Shown piece after piece: positions 9,642 to 18,614 of a stretch of DNA of 64,000 bases. Every line of letters starts with the position of its first letter. Position 1 is the stretch's first letter. Origin of the DNA: Armatimonadota bacterium (lineage in GTDB: Bacteria; Armatimonadota; Fimbriimonadia; Fimbriimonadales; Fimbriimonadaceae); contig JAEURN010000008.1 of assembly GCA_016789105.1 (NCBI GenBank), forward strand, positions 434,001 through 498,000, in the 5' to 3' direction. The translations under genes and the position numbers were made by a program. The notes below the pieces were generated by a model that did not search any database, was not told the DNA's origin, and saw nothing but the letters and a program-made list of their open reading frames with translations.

Positions 9642-10189
9642 TCTTCCTCCACAATCCGCATGATCTCGGCCACGCAGGCATCAACCGAATGGTTGATGAT
9701 CCGATATCGGTAATGCACGGCCTGATCCATCTCCCATTCGGCATTTTTGAGCCTGTGCTCCAACATTTCGTCACTCTCAGTCCCACGGTTGCGGAGCCGA
9801 AGGGCCAATTCCGCGCGGCTGGGAGGCAGCAAGAACACCGAGAGGATGCTGGGTTGGGCTTGCATGATCTGCAATGCACCTTGGACGTCGATTTTTAGAA
9901 TCGCCTTCTTCCCGGCCCTCACCATGTCTTCTAGCTGAATCCTAGGGGTTCCGTAATAGTTTCCGTGGACGTTTTTATACTCCAAAAAGAATCCCTGTGA
10001 TGCCATCTCTTCAAACCGAGCCGGATCCATAAAATGGTAGGCGACCCCGTCCACCTCACCGAGCCTCGGTTTGCGGGTTGTGCAAGCCACCACGCGTTCA
10101 ACCGTTTGGTCCAATTCACACCAGCGGTCGATGACGGTGTCTTTGCCGACCCCGCTGGGGCCGCTCAGGATCACAGCAATCCCTTTCAT
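9623..10189 (-). CDS. gmk: Guanylate kinase
   Basis: 188 aa enzyme phosphorylating GMP to GDP. The P-loop is GPSGVGKDTV, with Asp-Thr after the Lys where Ser-Ser is commoner. It is followed by TTRKPRLGEVDGVAYHF (GMP binding) and EYKNVHGNYYGTP. It overlaps the upstream glmR stop by four bases and coaBC by 19 bases, so this is a tight operon. Length matches the family. Confidence 0.96.
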   Translation of the reverse strand: MKGIAVILSGPSGVGKDTVIDRWCELDQTVERVVACTTRKPRLGEVDGVAYHFMDPARFEEMASQGFFLEYKNVHGNYYGTPRIQLEDMVRAGKKAILKIDVQGALQIMQAQPSILSVFLLPPSRAELALRLRNRGTESDEMLEHRLKNAEWEMDQAVHYRYRIINHSVDACVAEIMRIVEEECRMSS

Positions 10190-11511
10190 GGCCTCCTCAG
10201 CAAATCCATGAGCCGGGCCGCGATCCGCAACGGGTCGTGGCGAACATAGTCGGATTCCGACATGAAGTTGCCCGGAATCGGCTTATAGCCCATTTGTTTA
10301 ATCCGGTCTGTATCGGCCACGACCAAATCTTGGTCTGAGGCCCGGTATTTGGCCAGCAAGTCTTGGTGGGGGGTGGCCGTGTTCACCAACACGTAGTCAA
10401 AAACCCGGTTGGGGACGTTTGCCTGCAGGGCAACGACGTGCTCGGCCGCCGAGAACTTGTCGCTTTCACCAGGTTGCGTCATCACGTTGCAGATATACAC
10501 TTTCAAGGCATCGGATTCCAGCACGGCTTCGGCGATGCCAGGCACTAACAGATTCGGGACGATGCTCGTGTAAACACTCCCCGGACCAATGCAGATCAAA
10601 TCAGCTTCTCGAATGGCTTCGATCGCGGCAGGGTGCGGTCGGACGTGAGGGGGATCAAGGTAGATGCGCTGGATCTTGAGATCCGATTCGACAATGGTCG
10701 TCTCCCCTTGCAAGGTGGATCCGCCTTCCATAAGGGCCCGCAGCGTCACTCGGTCGGTTGTGGAAGGAATGACCCGGCCCCGGATCGCCAAAACCTCGCT
10801 CGCCAGGATCAGCGCCTCGTCATAATCGCCGCCTGCCTGTTCCACAAAGCCGGCCAACATCAGGTTGCCGACGCTGTGGCCGCTCAACGCGCCCGCACCT
10901 TGCGAAAATCGGAATTGGAAGAGGTCGGTCATCCGCTTTTCGGCATCGGCGAGCGCGACAAGACAGTTGCGGAGGTCGCCCGGCGGAATGATCCCCATTT
11001 CTTGGGTCAGCCGGCCAGAACTCCCGCCGTCGTCGGTCACCGTGACGATGGCCGTGATATTCAAACTATATTGCTTGAGGCCCCGGAGAAGCGTGGACAT
11101 CCCCGTGCCGCCCCCCAGCGCGACGATGCGGGGTCCGCGGGCCAACTGCTGACGCTTGATGTAACTCCCCACCAGGGCCTTGCCACCCGCCGCCGGGGTG
11201 GGGCCGCCCATGGCCAAACGCTTGAAAAAGCCGCGCACGCCCCGGTAGACGGCGTAGCCTCCGACTGCCATCATCAACCCGCCCACCAAGTGGGTCAGCT
11301 GCCGCCCATCCGATGTGCTGGAAAACGATGCGGCAAACGAATCCCAGGCTTCGCCGACCCCGGCAAATGCCGTCCGGAGGACAAACTGGAAGCTCATGTG
11401 GATCCCGAGCAGCAGAACGAAAAAGCCCCCGCCCGCCAGGGCGACATACCGGTAGAGGTCGGCCCGGGGCAAAAAGGATTGCAGGTGCCGGTTAGTCCTC
11501 TTTTTTCTCAT
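10186..11511 (-). CDS. glmR: GlmR/YvcK-family (CofD-like) protein with N-terminal membrane segments
   Basis: 441 aa. The ATG at 11511 is chosen because upstream codons lie inside the preceding gene and the product then starts MRKKRTNRH. Two hydrophobic helices lie in the first 100 residues (YVALAGGGFFVLLLGIHM, LTHLVGGLMMAVGGYAVY), followed by the CofD/YvcK Rossmann domain with IVALGGGTGMSTLLRGLK, TVTDDGGSSGRL and PPGDLRNC. In Bacillus GlmR stimulates GlmS and supports cell-wall precursor supply; carrying that role over is by homology. It is in an operon with gmk and coaBC and overlaps the upstream membrane-protein gene by 20 bases. Confidence 0.9.
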   Translation of the reverse strand: MRKKRTNRHLQSFLPRADLYRYVALAGGGFFVLLLGIHMSFQFVLRTAFAGVGEAWDSFAASFSSTSDGRQLTHLVGGLMMAVGGYAVYRGVRGFFKRLAMGGPTPAAGGKALVGSYIKRQQLARGPRIVALGGGTGMSTLLRGLKQYSLNITAIVTVTDDGGSSGRLTQEMGIIPPGDLRNCLVALADAEKRMTDLFQFRFSQGAGALSGHSVGNLMLAGFVEQAGGDYDEALILASEVLAIRGRVIPSTTDRVTLRALMEGGSTLQGETTIVESDLKIQRIYLDPPHVRPHPAAIEAIREADLICIGPGSVYTSIVPNLLVPGIAEAVLESDALKVYICNVMTQPGESDKFSAAEHVVALQANVPNRVFDYVLVNTATPHQDLLAKYRASDQDLVVADTDRIKQMGYKPIPGNFMSESDYVRHDPLRIAARLMDLLRRP

Positions 11512-11875
11512 CGGGAACAAACATGTGGAGCACGGCCCCGATCGCCGAAACAAGCAAAGAACCAACCAACGCGGCCAAGAACCCGTTCACTTTGTATCCC
11601 ATGCCCAGGCTGCCGACGGCCCAAAACAGAGCCGCATTGATGACCAAGGCGAACAATCCCAAGGTCATGCAGCTAATCGGCATGGAAATGAATTTCAAGA
11701 TCTTGCCAAGCGTTGCGTTCACCACCGCGAGCAGGGCCGCGCCCACAAACAGGGTCATGACCCCGTTGAACGTCGGCGAGATCTCAATCCCCTTGGGGAT
11801 CACCATGTTCGTCAAATAGCTCGCCCCGACAATCGAGGCCACCAAAGCCGCCCATCGGATCAAAAGGTTCTTCAT
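11492..11875 (-). CDS. Four-helix membrane protein of the YvlD / phage-holin-IV-like family
   Basis: 127 aa with four predicted membrane helices (for example LIRWAALVASIVGASYL, LFVGAALLAVVNATLG, SCMTLGLFALVINAALFW, AALVGSLLVSAIGAVLHMF) and a charged C-terminus (PDEKKED). This is the usual layout of the small YvlD-type proteins annotated as 'phage holin family'; nothing suggests a prophage. An AGGAG site lies about 7 bases before the ATG, and a TAAAAT -10 candidate immediately before it would start the glmR-gmk-coaBC operon. Confidence 0.85.
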   Translation of the reverse strand: MKNLLIRWAALVASIVGASYLTNMVIPKGIEISPTFNGVMTLFVGAALLAVVNATLGKILKFISMPISCMTLGLFALVINAALFWAVGSLGMGYKVNGFLAALVGSLLVSAIGAVLHMFVPDEKKED

Positions 11876-11942
11876 CGCCGCACTCCTATTTTAGCTGGTC
11901 GGCGCGCCGAGCCGGCGGCCAGCCATCCGGCATACTAGAGAC

Positions 11943-14510
11943 TTGGCGTTCACCCCCCAGACCCCGATGCTCCAACAGTACTTCCGAGCCAAGGAAGCCC
12001 ATCCGGGGGTGTTGATGGCGATGAGGGTCGGCGATTTTTATGAATTCTATGGGGAAGACGCCGAAACGGCGGCGAATTCCCTTGAAATTACGCTCACCGG
12101 CCGAGAAGACGGCAAGAACGGGAGGATCGCCATGGCCGGCGTGCCGTTCCACTCGGTTGAGAAATACCTGGCCCAATTGGTGAGGATGGGCCATCGGGTC
12201 GCTTTGTGCGACCAAGTCGAAGACCCCAAAAAGGCCCAGGGGCTTGTCAAGCGCGAGGTCACCCGCATCCTGACGGCAGGGACGCTCATGGAAGATTCGA
12301 TGCTCGCGCCGGGCGCGAATAATTTTTTGGCCGCCCTTTGCGTCATCGATGGAAAGGCCGGCATTGCGACCCTCGACCCTTCAACCGGCGAATTCATGGC
12401 CACCGAAGTCGTTGGCGGCCACGTCGCTGAAAAAATCCTCCAAGAGCTGGCCCGGCTCATGCCGGCAGAACTGCTCTACGCCGAAAAGACGGCCTCCGGG
12501 GTCGAAGAAACGGTTGCGAACGGGCTCGGCATCCCTTCGACAGTAAGGGACAGCCTGGATGCCCGGAAGGCCGACCGCATCCTCTGCGGGCATTTCGAAG
12601 TCAGCGGGCTCGCAGGGTTCGGGTTGGAAGGGCGGCCTGGAGCATCGGTCGCCGCGGCCATGGTGTTGGATTACGCCCGGACCAACGGGATCGGGCTTGG
12701 GCATGTGTCGGCGATTTCCTATTATTCGACGGACGGGTTCATGCAACTTGACCCCGGTACCCGGCGGAGCCTGGAACTCACCCAGAACCTTGCCGATGGC
12801 GGTCGGCGCAACACCCTGCTCAGCGTTTTGGACGAAACCGTCACGACCATGGGGGCCCGGCTGATGCGGCGATGGATCGAACAGCCGCTCCTCAATCCGG
12901 AAGCGATCACCAACCGCTTGGGGGCGGTCGAGAGGTTTTGCGGACACGTGTTGGTGCGCAGCGACCTGCGCAAGGCGCTCAAACGGCTTTGCGATATCGA
13001 GCGGTCGGTGTCGCGCTGCGCGGGCGGGCTGGCCACGCCCCGCGACCTGCTCGGGCTCCGCGACTCGCTGGAAGCCCTGCCCGACATCGAAAACGCCGTC
13101 GGTAAAATCGCCCTCGGCCACCTCAAAACGCTCAAGGACGGATTTGGGGATCACGAGCCCCTTGCCGACCAACTCCGCCGAGCCGTCGCCGACAACGCCC
13201 CCGCCACCGCCCGCGAAGGAGGCGTCGTCAAACCCGGGTTCGACCCGGAACTCGACGAACTCCGGCGCCTCTCCCGGGACGGCAAAGGGTACATCGCCCA
13301 ATTGGAAGCCAAGGAACGGGCGGCAACCGGCCTGGAAAAACTCAAAGTGGGCTACAACTCCGTCTTCGGCTATTACCTGGAGGTTGGGCGGCAACATGCG
13401 GACAAAGTTCCCGGGCATTACATCCGCAAGCAAACTTTGGCCAATGCCGAGCGGTACATCACTGCCGAGCTCAAAGAACACGAATCGGCCGTTTTGGGGG
13501 CGGAAGAAAAAGCCGACGAACTGGAATACGACATCTTTTGCCGGCTGCGCGACCTTGTTGCCCGCAACGGCCCCGCCCTCCTCCAAACCGCTCGGACCAT
13601 CGCCGAACTCGATGTTCTCGCCACCTTTGCCGAAGTCGCCTTGGCCCGCCATTACGTCAAGCCAGAAATCGTAGACGAAGACGTCCTGACCGTGGAAAAT
13701 GGCCGCCATCCCGTTGTCGATGCCGGTGTCGGAACCTTTATCCCCAACGACCTGGATTTGGGCGACCCCACCCGCCTGATTGTCCTCACCGGACCGAACA
13801 TGAGCGGGAAATCAACCTACCTCCGGCAAGCGGCACTCATCGTCTGCATGGCCCAAATCGGTTGCTTCGTCCCCGCCGATAAATGCCGGATGGGCATTTG
13901 CGACCGTGTGTTCACCCGCATTGGGGCGAAAGATGAAATTGCCCTTGGTCAAAGCACATTCATGGTCGAAATGGTGGAGAGCGCCAACATCCTCAACAAT
14001 GCCCGAGAAAGGAGCCTCGTCGTCCTCGATGAAGTCGGCCGGGGCACCAGCACCTATGACGGTTTGGCCATTGCCTGGGCCATGGTCGAACACCTGGCCA
14101 GCATCCGGGCCAAAACACTTTTTGCCACCCATTACCACCAGATCAACCAGATCGCCGGGCAAACCCCGGGGGTCGCCAACTTCCGGGTAGCCGTTGAAGA
14201 GAGGGGCGACACAATCATCTGGGCCCACAAGGTGCTCCCGGGCGGCACAGACCGGAGTTACGGGCTCCACGTCGCCAAAATGGCCGGGGTGCCTCAACCC
14301 GTCCTCCGCCGTGCGGAAGAAGTCCTGAATTCATTGGAGGGTCGCGGGCAAGAACTCGAAGTCCCGGCCTCCCTCAACCGGATGCAACTCACCCTATTCG
14401 AGGCCGAACCCCACGCGGTGGTCGAAGCCCTCAAGGGGTTGGATGTGGACAGGCTCTCGCCGCTCGAGGCGCTGCTCAAGCTCGACGAATGGAAAAAGCT
14501 CGTCACTTAA
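11943..14510 (+). CDS. mutS: DNA mismatch repair protein MutS
   Basis: 855 aa. The TTG start at 11943 gives MAFTPQTPMLQQYFRAKEAH, matching the usual MutS N-terminus; an in-frame ATG lies at 11967. The mismatch-binding motif GDFYEFYGEDA (Phe-x-Glu) is at residues 30-40. The clamp and lever regions follow, then Walker A (TGPNMSGKSTYLRQ), Walker B (LVVLDEVGRGTSTYDG) and FATHYHQI. CATACT ends six bases before the TTG, so the mRNA is probably leaderless. mutL is not in the window. Length is standard for the MutS1 group. Confidence 0.97.
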   Translation: MAFTPQTPMLQQYFRAKEAHPGVLMAMRVGDFYEFYGEDAETAANSLEITLTGREDGKNGRIAMAGVPFHSVEKYLAQLVRMGHRVALCDQVEDPKKAQGLVKREVTRILTAGTLMEDSMLAPGANNFLAALCVIDGKAGIATLDPSTGEFMATEVVGGHVAEKILQELARLMPAELLYAEKTASGVEETVANGLGIPSTVRDSLDARKADRILCGHFEVSGLAGFGLEGRPGASVAAAMVLDYARTNGIGLGHVSAISYYSTDGFMQLDPGTRRSLELTQNLADGGRRNTLLSVLDETVTTMGARLMRRWIEQPLLNPEAITNRLGAVERFCGHVLVRSDLRKALKRLCDIERSVSRCAGGLATPRDLLGLRDSLEALPDIENAVGKIALGHLKTLKDGFGDHEPLADQLRRAVADNAPATAREGGVVKPGFDPELDELRRLSRDGKGYIAQLEAKERAATGLEKLKVGYNSVFGYYLEVGRQHADKVPGHYIRKQTLANAERYITAELKEHESAVLGAEEKADELEYDIFCRLRDLVARNGPALLQTARTIAELDVLATFAEVALARHYVKPEIVDEDVLTVENGRHPVVDAGVGTFIPNDLDLGDPTRLIVLTGPNMSGKSTYLRQAALIVCMAQIGCFVPADKCRMGICDRVFTRIGAKDEIALGQSTFMVEMVESANILNNARERSLVVLDEVGRGTSTYDGLAIAWAMVEHLASIRAKTLFATHYHQINQIAGQTPGVANFRVAVEERGDTIIWAHKVLPGGTDRSYGLHVAKMAGVPQPVLRRAEEVLNSLEGRGQELEVPASLNRMQLTLFEAEPHAVVEALKGLDVDRLSPLEALLKLDEWKKLVT

Positions 14511-15256
14511 ACGGCCCGGTCGACCGGACGGAATTTTTGACTGTCTTGCGCTTGGAACCGGGCGACCACCGACCGGATTCCGTCGACCGTCTCTTTGGCT
14601 TCCCTCAGGTTTCGTTTCACACGGTCGGTTGAAAAGGGGCCATTGTCCGCTTGGTCTTGGAGGGCAGAAAGGATTCCATCTGGTCCAGTGATATGCTGTT
14701 GGACAACCTGTTGGGTCTGGCGGATGACCGGTGGGTCGCCCGCCGCTTCCTTTGCAAACGAAGCCGCCGCCCCATAGGCCGCCGCCGCCTGCCGGACGGC
14801 AACCGGGCGTGAGTGGCTGTAAAGGTCGGCCGTGCTTACGCGGAACAGGGGGTTGCCATCGGCTTCGGCCTGGGCGAGGATTTCCCGGCCGATACTGACG
14901 GCCCCTTTGAGGAGCCTTTGGTTTTGACGGGTGCTTTGGGGTCCAAACCCCGATGCGGCAACACCTTCGATTAACCCGTCCAACAAGTCGCCGAGTTGGT
15001 GCAACGTCGTTTGCGCCCCTTCGAGTTGCGACTTCGCCTTGAGGGCTTGAGGGGACAGCTCAGCGGCGGGGCTGCCAGCCGCGTTCCCGGCCCTTGCTCC
15101 GCCTTCCGGCTCTTGCCGTCGGCCGCTGTCTGGCTCCGCCTGTTTCGCCTCCGCCGGTGCCAAGACGCGCCCAACCTGCCCCGCCACCTGCAATTGGAAG
15201 TGAGGGGGCTGGACCGGTACTGGGGGGATATGGTCTTGGCTGAATTGGGCCTTCAT
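14507..15256 (-). CDS. Hypothetical Ala/Gln-rich helical protein
   Basis: 249 aa from the ATG at 15256; a TTG at 15295 would add 13 residues. Residues 20-75 are Pro/Ala/Gly-rich and likely disordered. The remainder is Ala/Gln-rich and helical (ALKAKSQLEGAQTTLHQLGD, AYGAAASFAKEAAGD), possibly a coiled coil. There is no signal peptide and no recognised family. It converges on mutS with a four-base overlap and has the codon usage of its neighbours, so it is probably a real gene. Confidence 0.55.
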   Translation of the reverse strand: MKAQFSQDHIPPVPVQPPHFQLQVAGQVGRVLAPAEAKQAEPDSGRRQEPEGGARAGNAAGSPAAELSPQALKAKSQLEGAQTTLHQLGDLLDGLIEGVAASGFGPQSTRQNQRLLKGAVSIGREILAQAEADGNPLFRVSTADLYSHSRPVAVRQAAAAYGAAASFAKEAAGDPPVIRQTQQVVQQHITGPDGILSALQDQADNGPFSTDRVKRNLREAKETVDGIRSVVARFQAQDSQKFRPVDRAV

Positions 15257-15353
15257 GAAACGGCAAGCATCCAGAGCCCCTAAATGGGACTCCAAGAGGG
15301 TTGTTCCAACTTGCCGCCCACCCGGTCTCAGGCAGGGCTACGGGGTTTTGCGG

Positions 15354-16901
15354 TCATTGAATGTGGCGGATTTCCCGCCAAAATTGCACAACCGGCTTCT
15401 TGAGGCCCCGCAGAATCGTGATCGGGGCATGGGCTTCTTCGGGCACCGAATTGGGAGAATTGAGTTGGGCCACCATGTGGGCCGATTCAAAAGAATCGAG
15501 GATGGCCGGGGTCGGTTCGCCGATGACCACTAGGGTCCGCCCATCCCAATCGCCGGGCCCCCAAAGCCAATACTGGTTGTGCCGCCCAATGACCTTGAAC
15601 CCGGGTTCATTGCGGTTGAAGTACCAACAGGCCGCGCTCTCACCATAGTTCATGCCAAAAACCGGGGTTCTGAGCCGTTCATCCTCGGGCAAGCCCAACC
15701 AAACGGCTCTGACGGCAGAAGCCATTTCTGGCCAGCCGAACATATCCGCGAACCCTTGCATCGGCGATTTCGCCCCTTTTTCGGCAGAAGGGACATCCAC
15801 CTGGCTCTTTTCGGCAATCTCTTCAACCCGAGGGGGTGGCAACAATGGGAGAGCAAGGGAAATACAAAAGACTCCAACTGGGACGAACACGGCCAGCATC
15901 GCATAGAACCGGGCCCTTGAGGCCTTGAGCCACTCGCCAAAGACGATGGCCCCGAACGGAACGACAAAAACATAGGAGGGCGCCGGGTAGTTCTCCCGGC
16001 TCCGCATCGAAAGCAAAAGGATGCCGATCACCAGGAAGTAGGTCAAGGCAAAGGGGCGCCATTCCGGTTTTCGCAACGCCCAATAAGCACCGAGTACCCA
16101 CAGCGTGGCCATGACCGGATTGGTCACCACCGCCTGCACCCCCAAAATAATCCAAGGCGGTTGGGGCACCATTTTGAACTGGGCGGCGTTGCGGACAAAC
16201 TCCTGTGTGACCCAGTTGTGCTCGTTCTGCCAAACGAAGTGCGGGAAGAAGACGGCAAACGCGATGCCCGCCGCCGCCCACGGGTAAACCGTTTTCAATT
16301 CGGCCCGCCGGGGGCTGAACAGGGTGGCGCATCCCAGGCCGGCCACGAGCCAAAAGCCGCTCAGCTTGTTCAGCATCGCTAGGCCGCAGACAAGCCCTAG
16401 CCAAAGCCAAAGCTTCCGGCGGCTCTCGTCCGCCGAACACAAGTAGAGCAGAGCGGCCCCCGCCCAAAGGGCGATGTCGATCCCATTCATCGAATACAAA
16501 TGGCTGACAACCGCATAAACGGGGGTGAGGCCGGCAAAAATGGCGGCCATCGTCTGGGCCAGCCGGCCGGCGCCGAGCCGTGCCGCAACCAAGCCGTAAA
16601 GGATGACCGACCCGCAGCCCGCCAAGATCCCTGGGGTGCGCACGGCCCACAAGTGGGTCCCCAAAACCGATGTGAACAGTTTGAGCACGGCCACCGAAAG
16701 GGGCGGGTGGTCCACATACCCCCAATCCAGGCGGTTGGCGCAAGCCAGGTAATAGAGTTCGTCCCGGAAATAGCCGTACCCACCGATGCAAGCGAGGTGG
16801 ATCAGCAAGGTTGTGGCGGCTACCGGCCAAATCCCGGCCCAATAGGGTGGTTGGGGGATGTTTGCGGCGGTCGGTGCCGGTGCCGGGGCTGCGGTGGCCA
16901 T
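15354..16901 (-). CDS. GT39/ArnT-like membrane glycosyltransferase
   Basis: 515 aa multi-pass protein of the PMT/ArnT (GT-C) fold. After the first helix it has the typical DELYYLACANRLDWGYVDHP motif, with the acidic DE pair thought to be catalytic in this fold and the D-H-P motif that follows. About ten hydrophobic helices and a C-terminal periplasmic domain (WLWGPGDWDGRTLVVIGEP) follow. It should transfer a sugar from a polyprenyl-phosphate donor to lipid or protein on the outer face of the inner membrane; the substrate is unknown. It is divergent from the LpxH-like gene. Confidence 0.85.
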   Translation of the reverse strand: MATAAPAPAPTAANIPQPPYWAGIWPVAATTLLIHLACIGGYGYFRDELYYLACANRLDWGYVDHPPLSVAVLKLFTSVLGTHLWAVRTPGILAGCGSVILYGLVAARLGAGRLAQTMAAIFAGLTPVYAVVSHLYSMNGIDIALWAGAALLYLCSADESRRKLWLWLGLVCGLAMLNKLSGFWLVAGLGCATLFSPRRAELKTVYPWAAAGIAFAVFFPHFVWQNEHNWVTQEFVRNAAQFKMVPQPPWIILGVQAVVTNPVMATLWVLGAYWALRKPEWRPFALTYFLVIGILLLSMRSRENYPAPSYVFVVPFGAIVFGEWLKASRARFYAMLAVFVPVGVFCISLALPLLPPPRVEEIAEKSQVDVPSAEKGAKSPMQGFADMFGWPEMASAVRAVWLGLPEDERLRTPVFGMNYGESAACWYFNRNEPGFKVIGRHNQYWLWGPGDWDGRTLVVIGEPTPAILDSFESAHMVAQLNSPNSVPEEAHAPITILRGLKKPVVQFWREIRHIQ

Positions 16902-17011
16902 GCGTTGGATCGGTTAACGATCTTACACGGCAATCGTGTCCCCGTGCCTTGCGCTCAGACCGGAAAGGGCAGATCGCGTACAATCCGGCTGGCGCAACTG
17001 CGCACCAACCG

Positions 17012-17818
17012 ATGTCGGAACGCAACGAATACCGGTCCGTGTTCATCTCGGACGTCCATATCGGCGCCGTCGGCTCAAGAGGGGAACAGGCCCTCCGGTT
17101 CCTCGAATCGTTCCAGACGGAGTACCTGTACATCGTTGGCGACCTCATCGACGGGTGGGTTGGGCGAAAGGACCGCAAATGGGGTCCGACCGCAACCGGC
17201 ATCATCCGGGAGATCTTGGAGCATGGGAGCCGCGGGACCACCGTCCGTTACACGCCCGGCAACCACGACGCATTTATGCGGCGCGTGCATGGGGTTCAAC
17301 TCGGCAACATCGACATCGAACCCAGCTTCCACCACGAAACCGCCGACGGACGCGACCTCCTCGTTGTCCACGGGGACGTCTTTGACCGCAGTTGCACCAA
17401 GTACCAGCCCATCGCCTTTGTGGGGGCTTGGGCCTATGAAGTTCTTGGGTTAGCCAACGCCAGTCTCAACCGCAAACGCAGTGAAGATGGCAAACACCCG
17501 ATTGACTTCACCACGGTCACCAAACGCTCAATCAAAAAATTCATCGGCAAGGCCACCCACTATGAAGAATTGGTGATGGACTACGCCCGCGAGGCCGGAT
17601 TCGATGGCGCGGTTTGCGGGCACGTCCATCGGCCACAGATTGTGGAGCAACCAGACGGGTTCCTCTATGTCAACACCGGGGACTTTGTTGAAAACTGCAC
17701 GGCGGTGGTCGAACACGCCGATGGCCGGCTGGAGCTCCTCTGGCTCAATCCCGAGACCCCGGCATCCAAAGGGTGGCGGCCCCGTCTCAGCCGTTCCGAG
17801 ATGTTCTCGGCCAAATGA
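17012..17818 (+). CDS. LpxH-like metallophosphoesterase (UDP-2,3-diacylglucosamine diphosphatase family)
   Basis: 268 aa calcineurin-type phosphoesterase. Metal-binding blocks are SDVHIG, VGDLIDGW, TPGNHDAFM, VVHGDVFD and GHVHRPQ, in the order seen in the LpxH family. LpxH cleaves UDP-2,3-diacylglucosamine in lipid A synthesis, but this branch (YbbF-like, soluble) is not biochemically assured. The ATG at 17012 is chosen for MSERNEYRSVFISDVH. TACAAT lies about 27 bases upstream as a -10 candidate. It heads a tight three-gene envelope run with the next two genes (4-base gap, then 8-base overlap). Confidence 0.85.
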   Translation: MSERNEYRSVFISDVHIGAVGSRGEQALRFLESFQTEYLYIVGDLIDGWVGRKDRKWGPTATGIIREILEHGSRGTTVRYTPGNHDAFMRRVHGVQLGNIDIEPSFHHETADGRDLLVVHGDVFDRSCTKYQPIAFVGAWAYEVLGLANASLNRKRSEDGKHPIDFTTVTKRSIKKFIGKATHYEELVMDYAREAGFDGAVCGHVHRPQIVEQPDGFLYVNTGDFVENCTAVVEHADGRLELLWLNPETPASKGWRPRLSRSEMFSAK

Positions 17819-17822
17819 GGGC

Positions 17823-18614
17823 ATGGTGATCAAGGTCCTGGAAATTCTCGGTTTGCGGGCGTTGCACCTGTTCACTTGCCGGGTAACCGGGGAAGACGCC
17901 TTGCCTTCGATTGCCGATGCCCCAACTTGTGACCGGTTTTCTGCCGAAGAAGTCGCAGAGATGCGCGCCGGCACGCGCTACTTTGGCCGTGCCAATTTTT
18001 GGCGGATGGTTTTCCACCTGCCAATCCTGCTGATGCTGCTCAAATTCAACGGGGGATGGGTGACCGGCATCTTTGCCGCTTTGATCGCCCTGCACACGGC
18101 CTTGCTGGCCATGGAGGCCTACAAAGCCGCCGTGCTCCAACACATCAAAGGAGTCGAAGGCCGCCCCAAAAGTACCGAGGTCGTCAAAAGCGAAGTGTGG
18201 GGCGAATGGTACTTTGCCCCCAAAAAGTGGGAAACCGAGACCTTCTACCGGATCACCGGCGGGTTTTGGTTCAAGATCCTGGTCGAATTCGTCATCGACC
18301 GCCTCAGATTGACTAAGGAAGAACGGGAAGCCGGGAAGACGGTCGAATACGTCGGGTCGGGAATGGCCGAAGTCGTGCGGTTCGAAAACGGGTCGCGGGT
18401 CAGCGAGTGCGTCCATTTGACCATGGCCGCCATCGACCTTTTGCCGATCTGGTTCGCGGCTAGCCACAAACTCTGGCTCGCGATCCCCTATACCGTTTTC
18501 GTCCTCTGGGGGGATTTCGGGTGTGCCGTCTTGCAAAGGCTCAACCGGTGGCGGATCTGGACGCTGATCAAACGGGCGCGCAAACTGGAGGCAAGGCAAC
18601 AACCGGATGGGTGA
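17823..18614 (+). CDS. Membrane protein of unknown function in an envelope gene cluster
   Basis: 263 aa. Hydrophobic helices lie around residues 62-98 (MVFHLPILLMLLKF and GIFAALIALHTALLAMEAY), at ILVEFVI, and near 203-240 (IDLLPIWFAASHKLWLAIPY, VFVLWGDFGCAVLQ). It ends in a basic tail. The C-terminal WGDFGCAVLQRLNRWRI recalls the end of CrtO-type glycosyl-carotenoid acyltransferases, but the match is weak and I do not assign it. It starts four bases after the phosphoesterase stop and overlaps the glycosyltransferase start by eight bases, so it probably acts in envelope lipid metabolism. Confidence 0.72.
   Translation: MVIKVLEILGLRALHLFTCRVTGEDALPSIADAPTCDRFSAEEVAEMRAGTRYFGRANFWRMVFHLPILLMLLKFNGGWVTGIFAALIALHTALLAMEAYKAAVLQHIKGVEGRPKSTEVVKSEVWGEWYFAPKKWETETFYRITGGFWFKILVEFVIDRLRLTKEEREAGKTVEYVGSGMAEVVRFENGSRVSECVHLTMAAIDLLPIWFAASHKLWLAIPYTVFVLWGDFGCAVLQRLNRWRIWTLIKRARKLEARQQPDG

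Noticed and set aside
11492-11875. Prophage remnant because of the 'phage holin' name
   Set aside because: The gene is in a housekeeping operon with glmR, gmk and coaBC and no phage genes are nearby; the family is chromosomal YvlD-like.
12381-13709. Long open frame on the minus strand opposite mutS
   Set aside because: mutS is unmistakable across this region; the opposite frame has no recognisable protein features.
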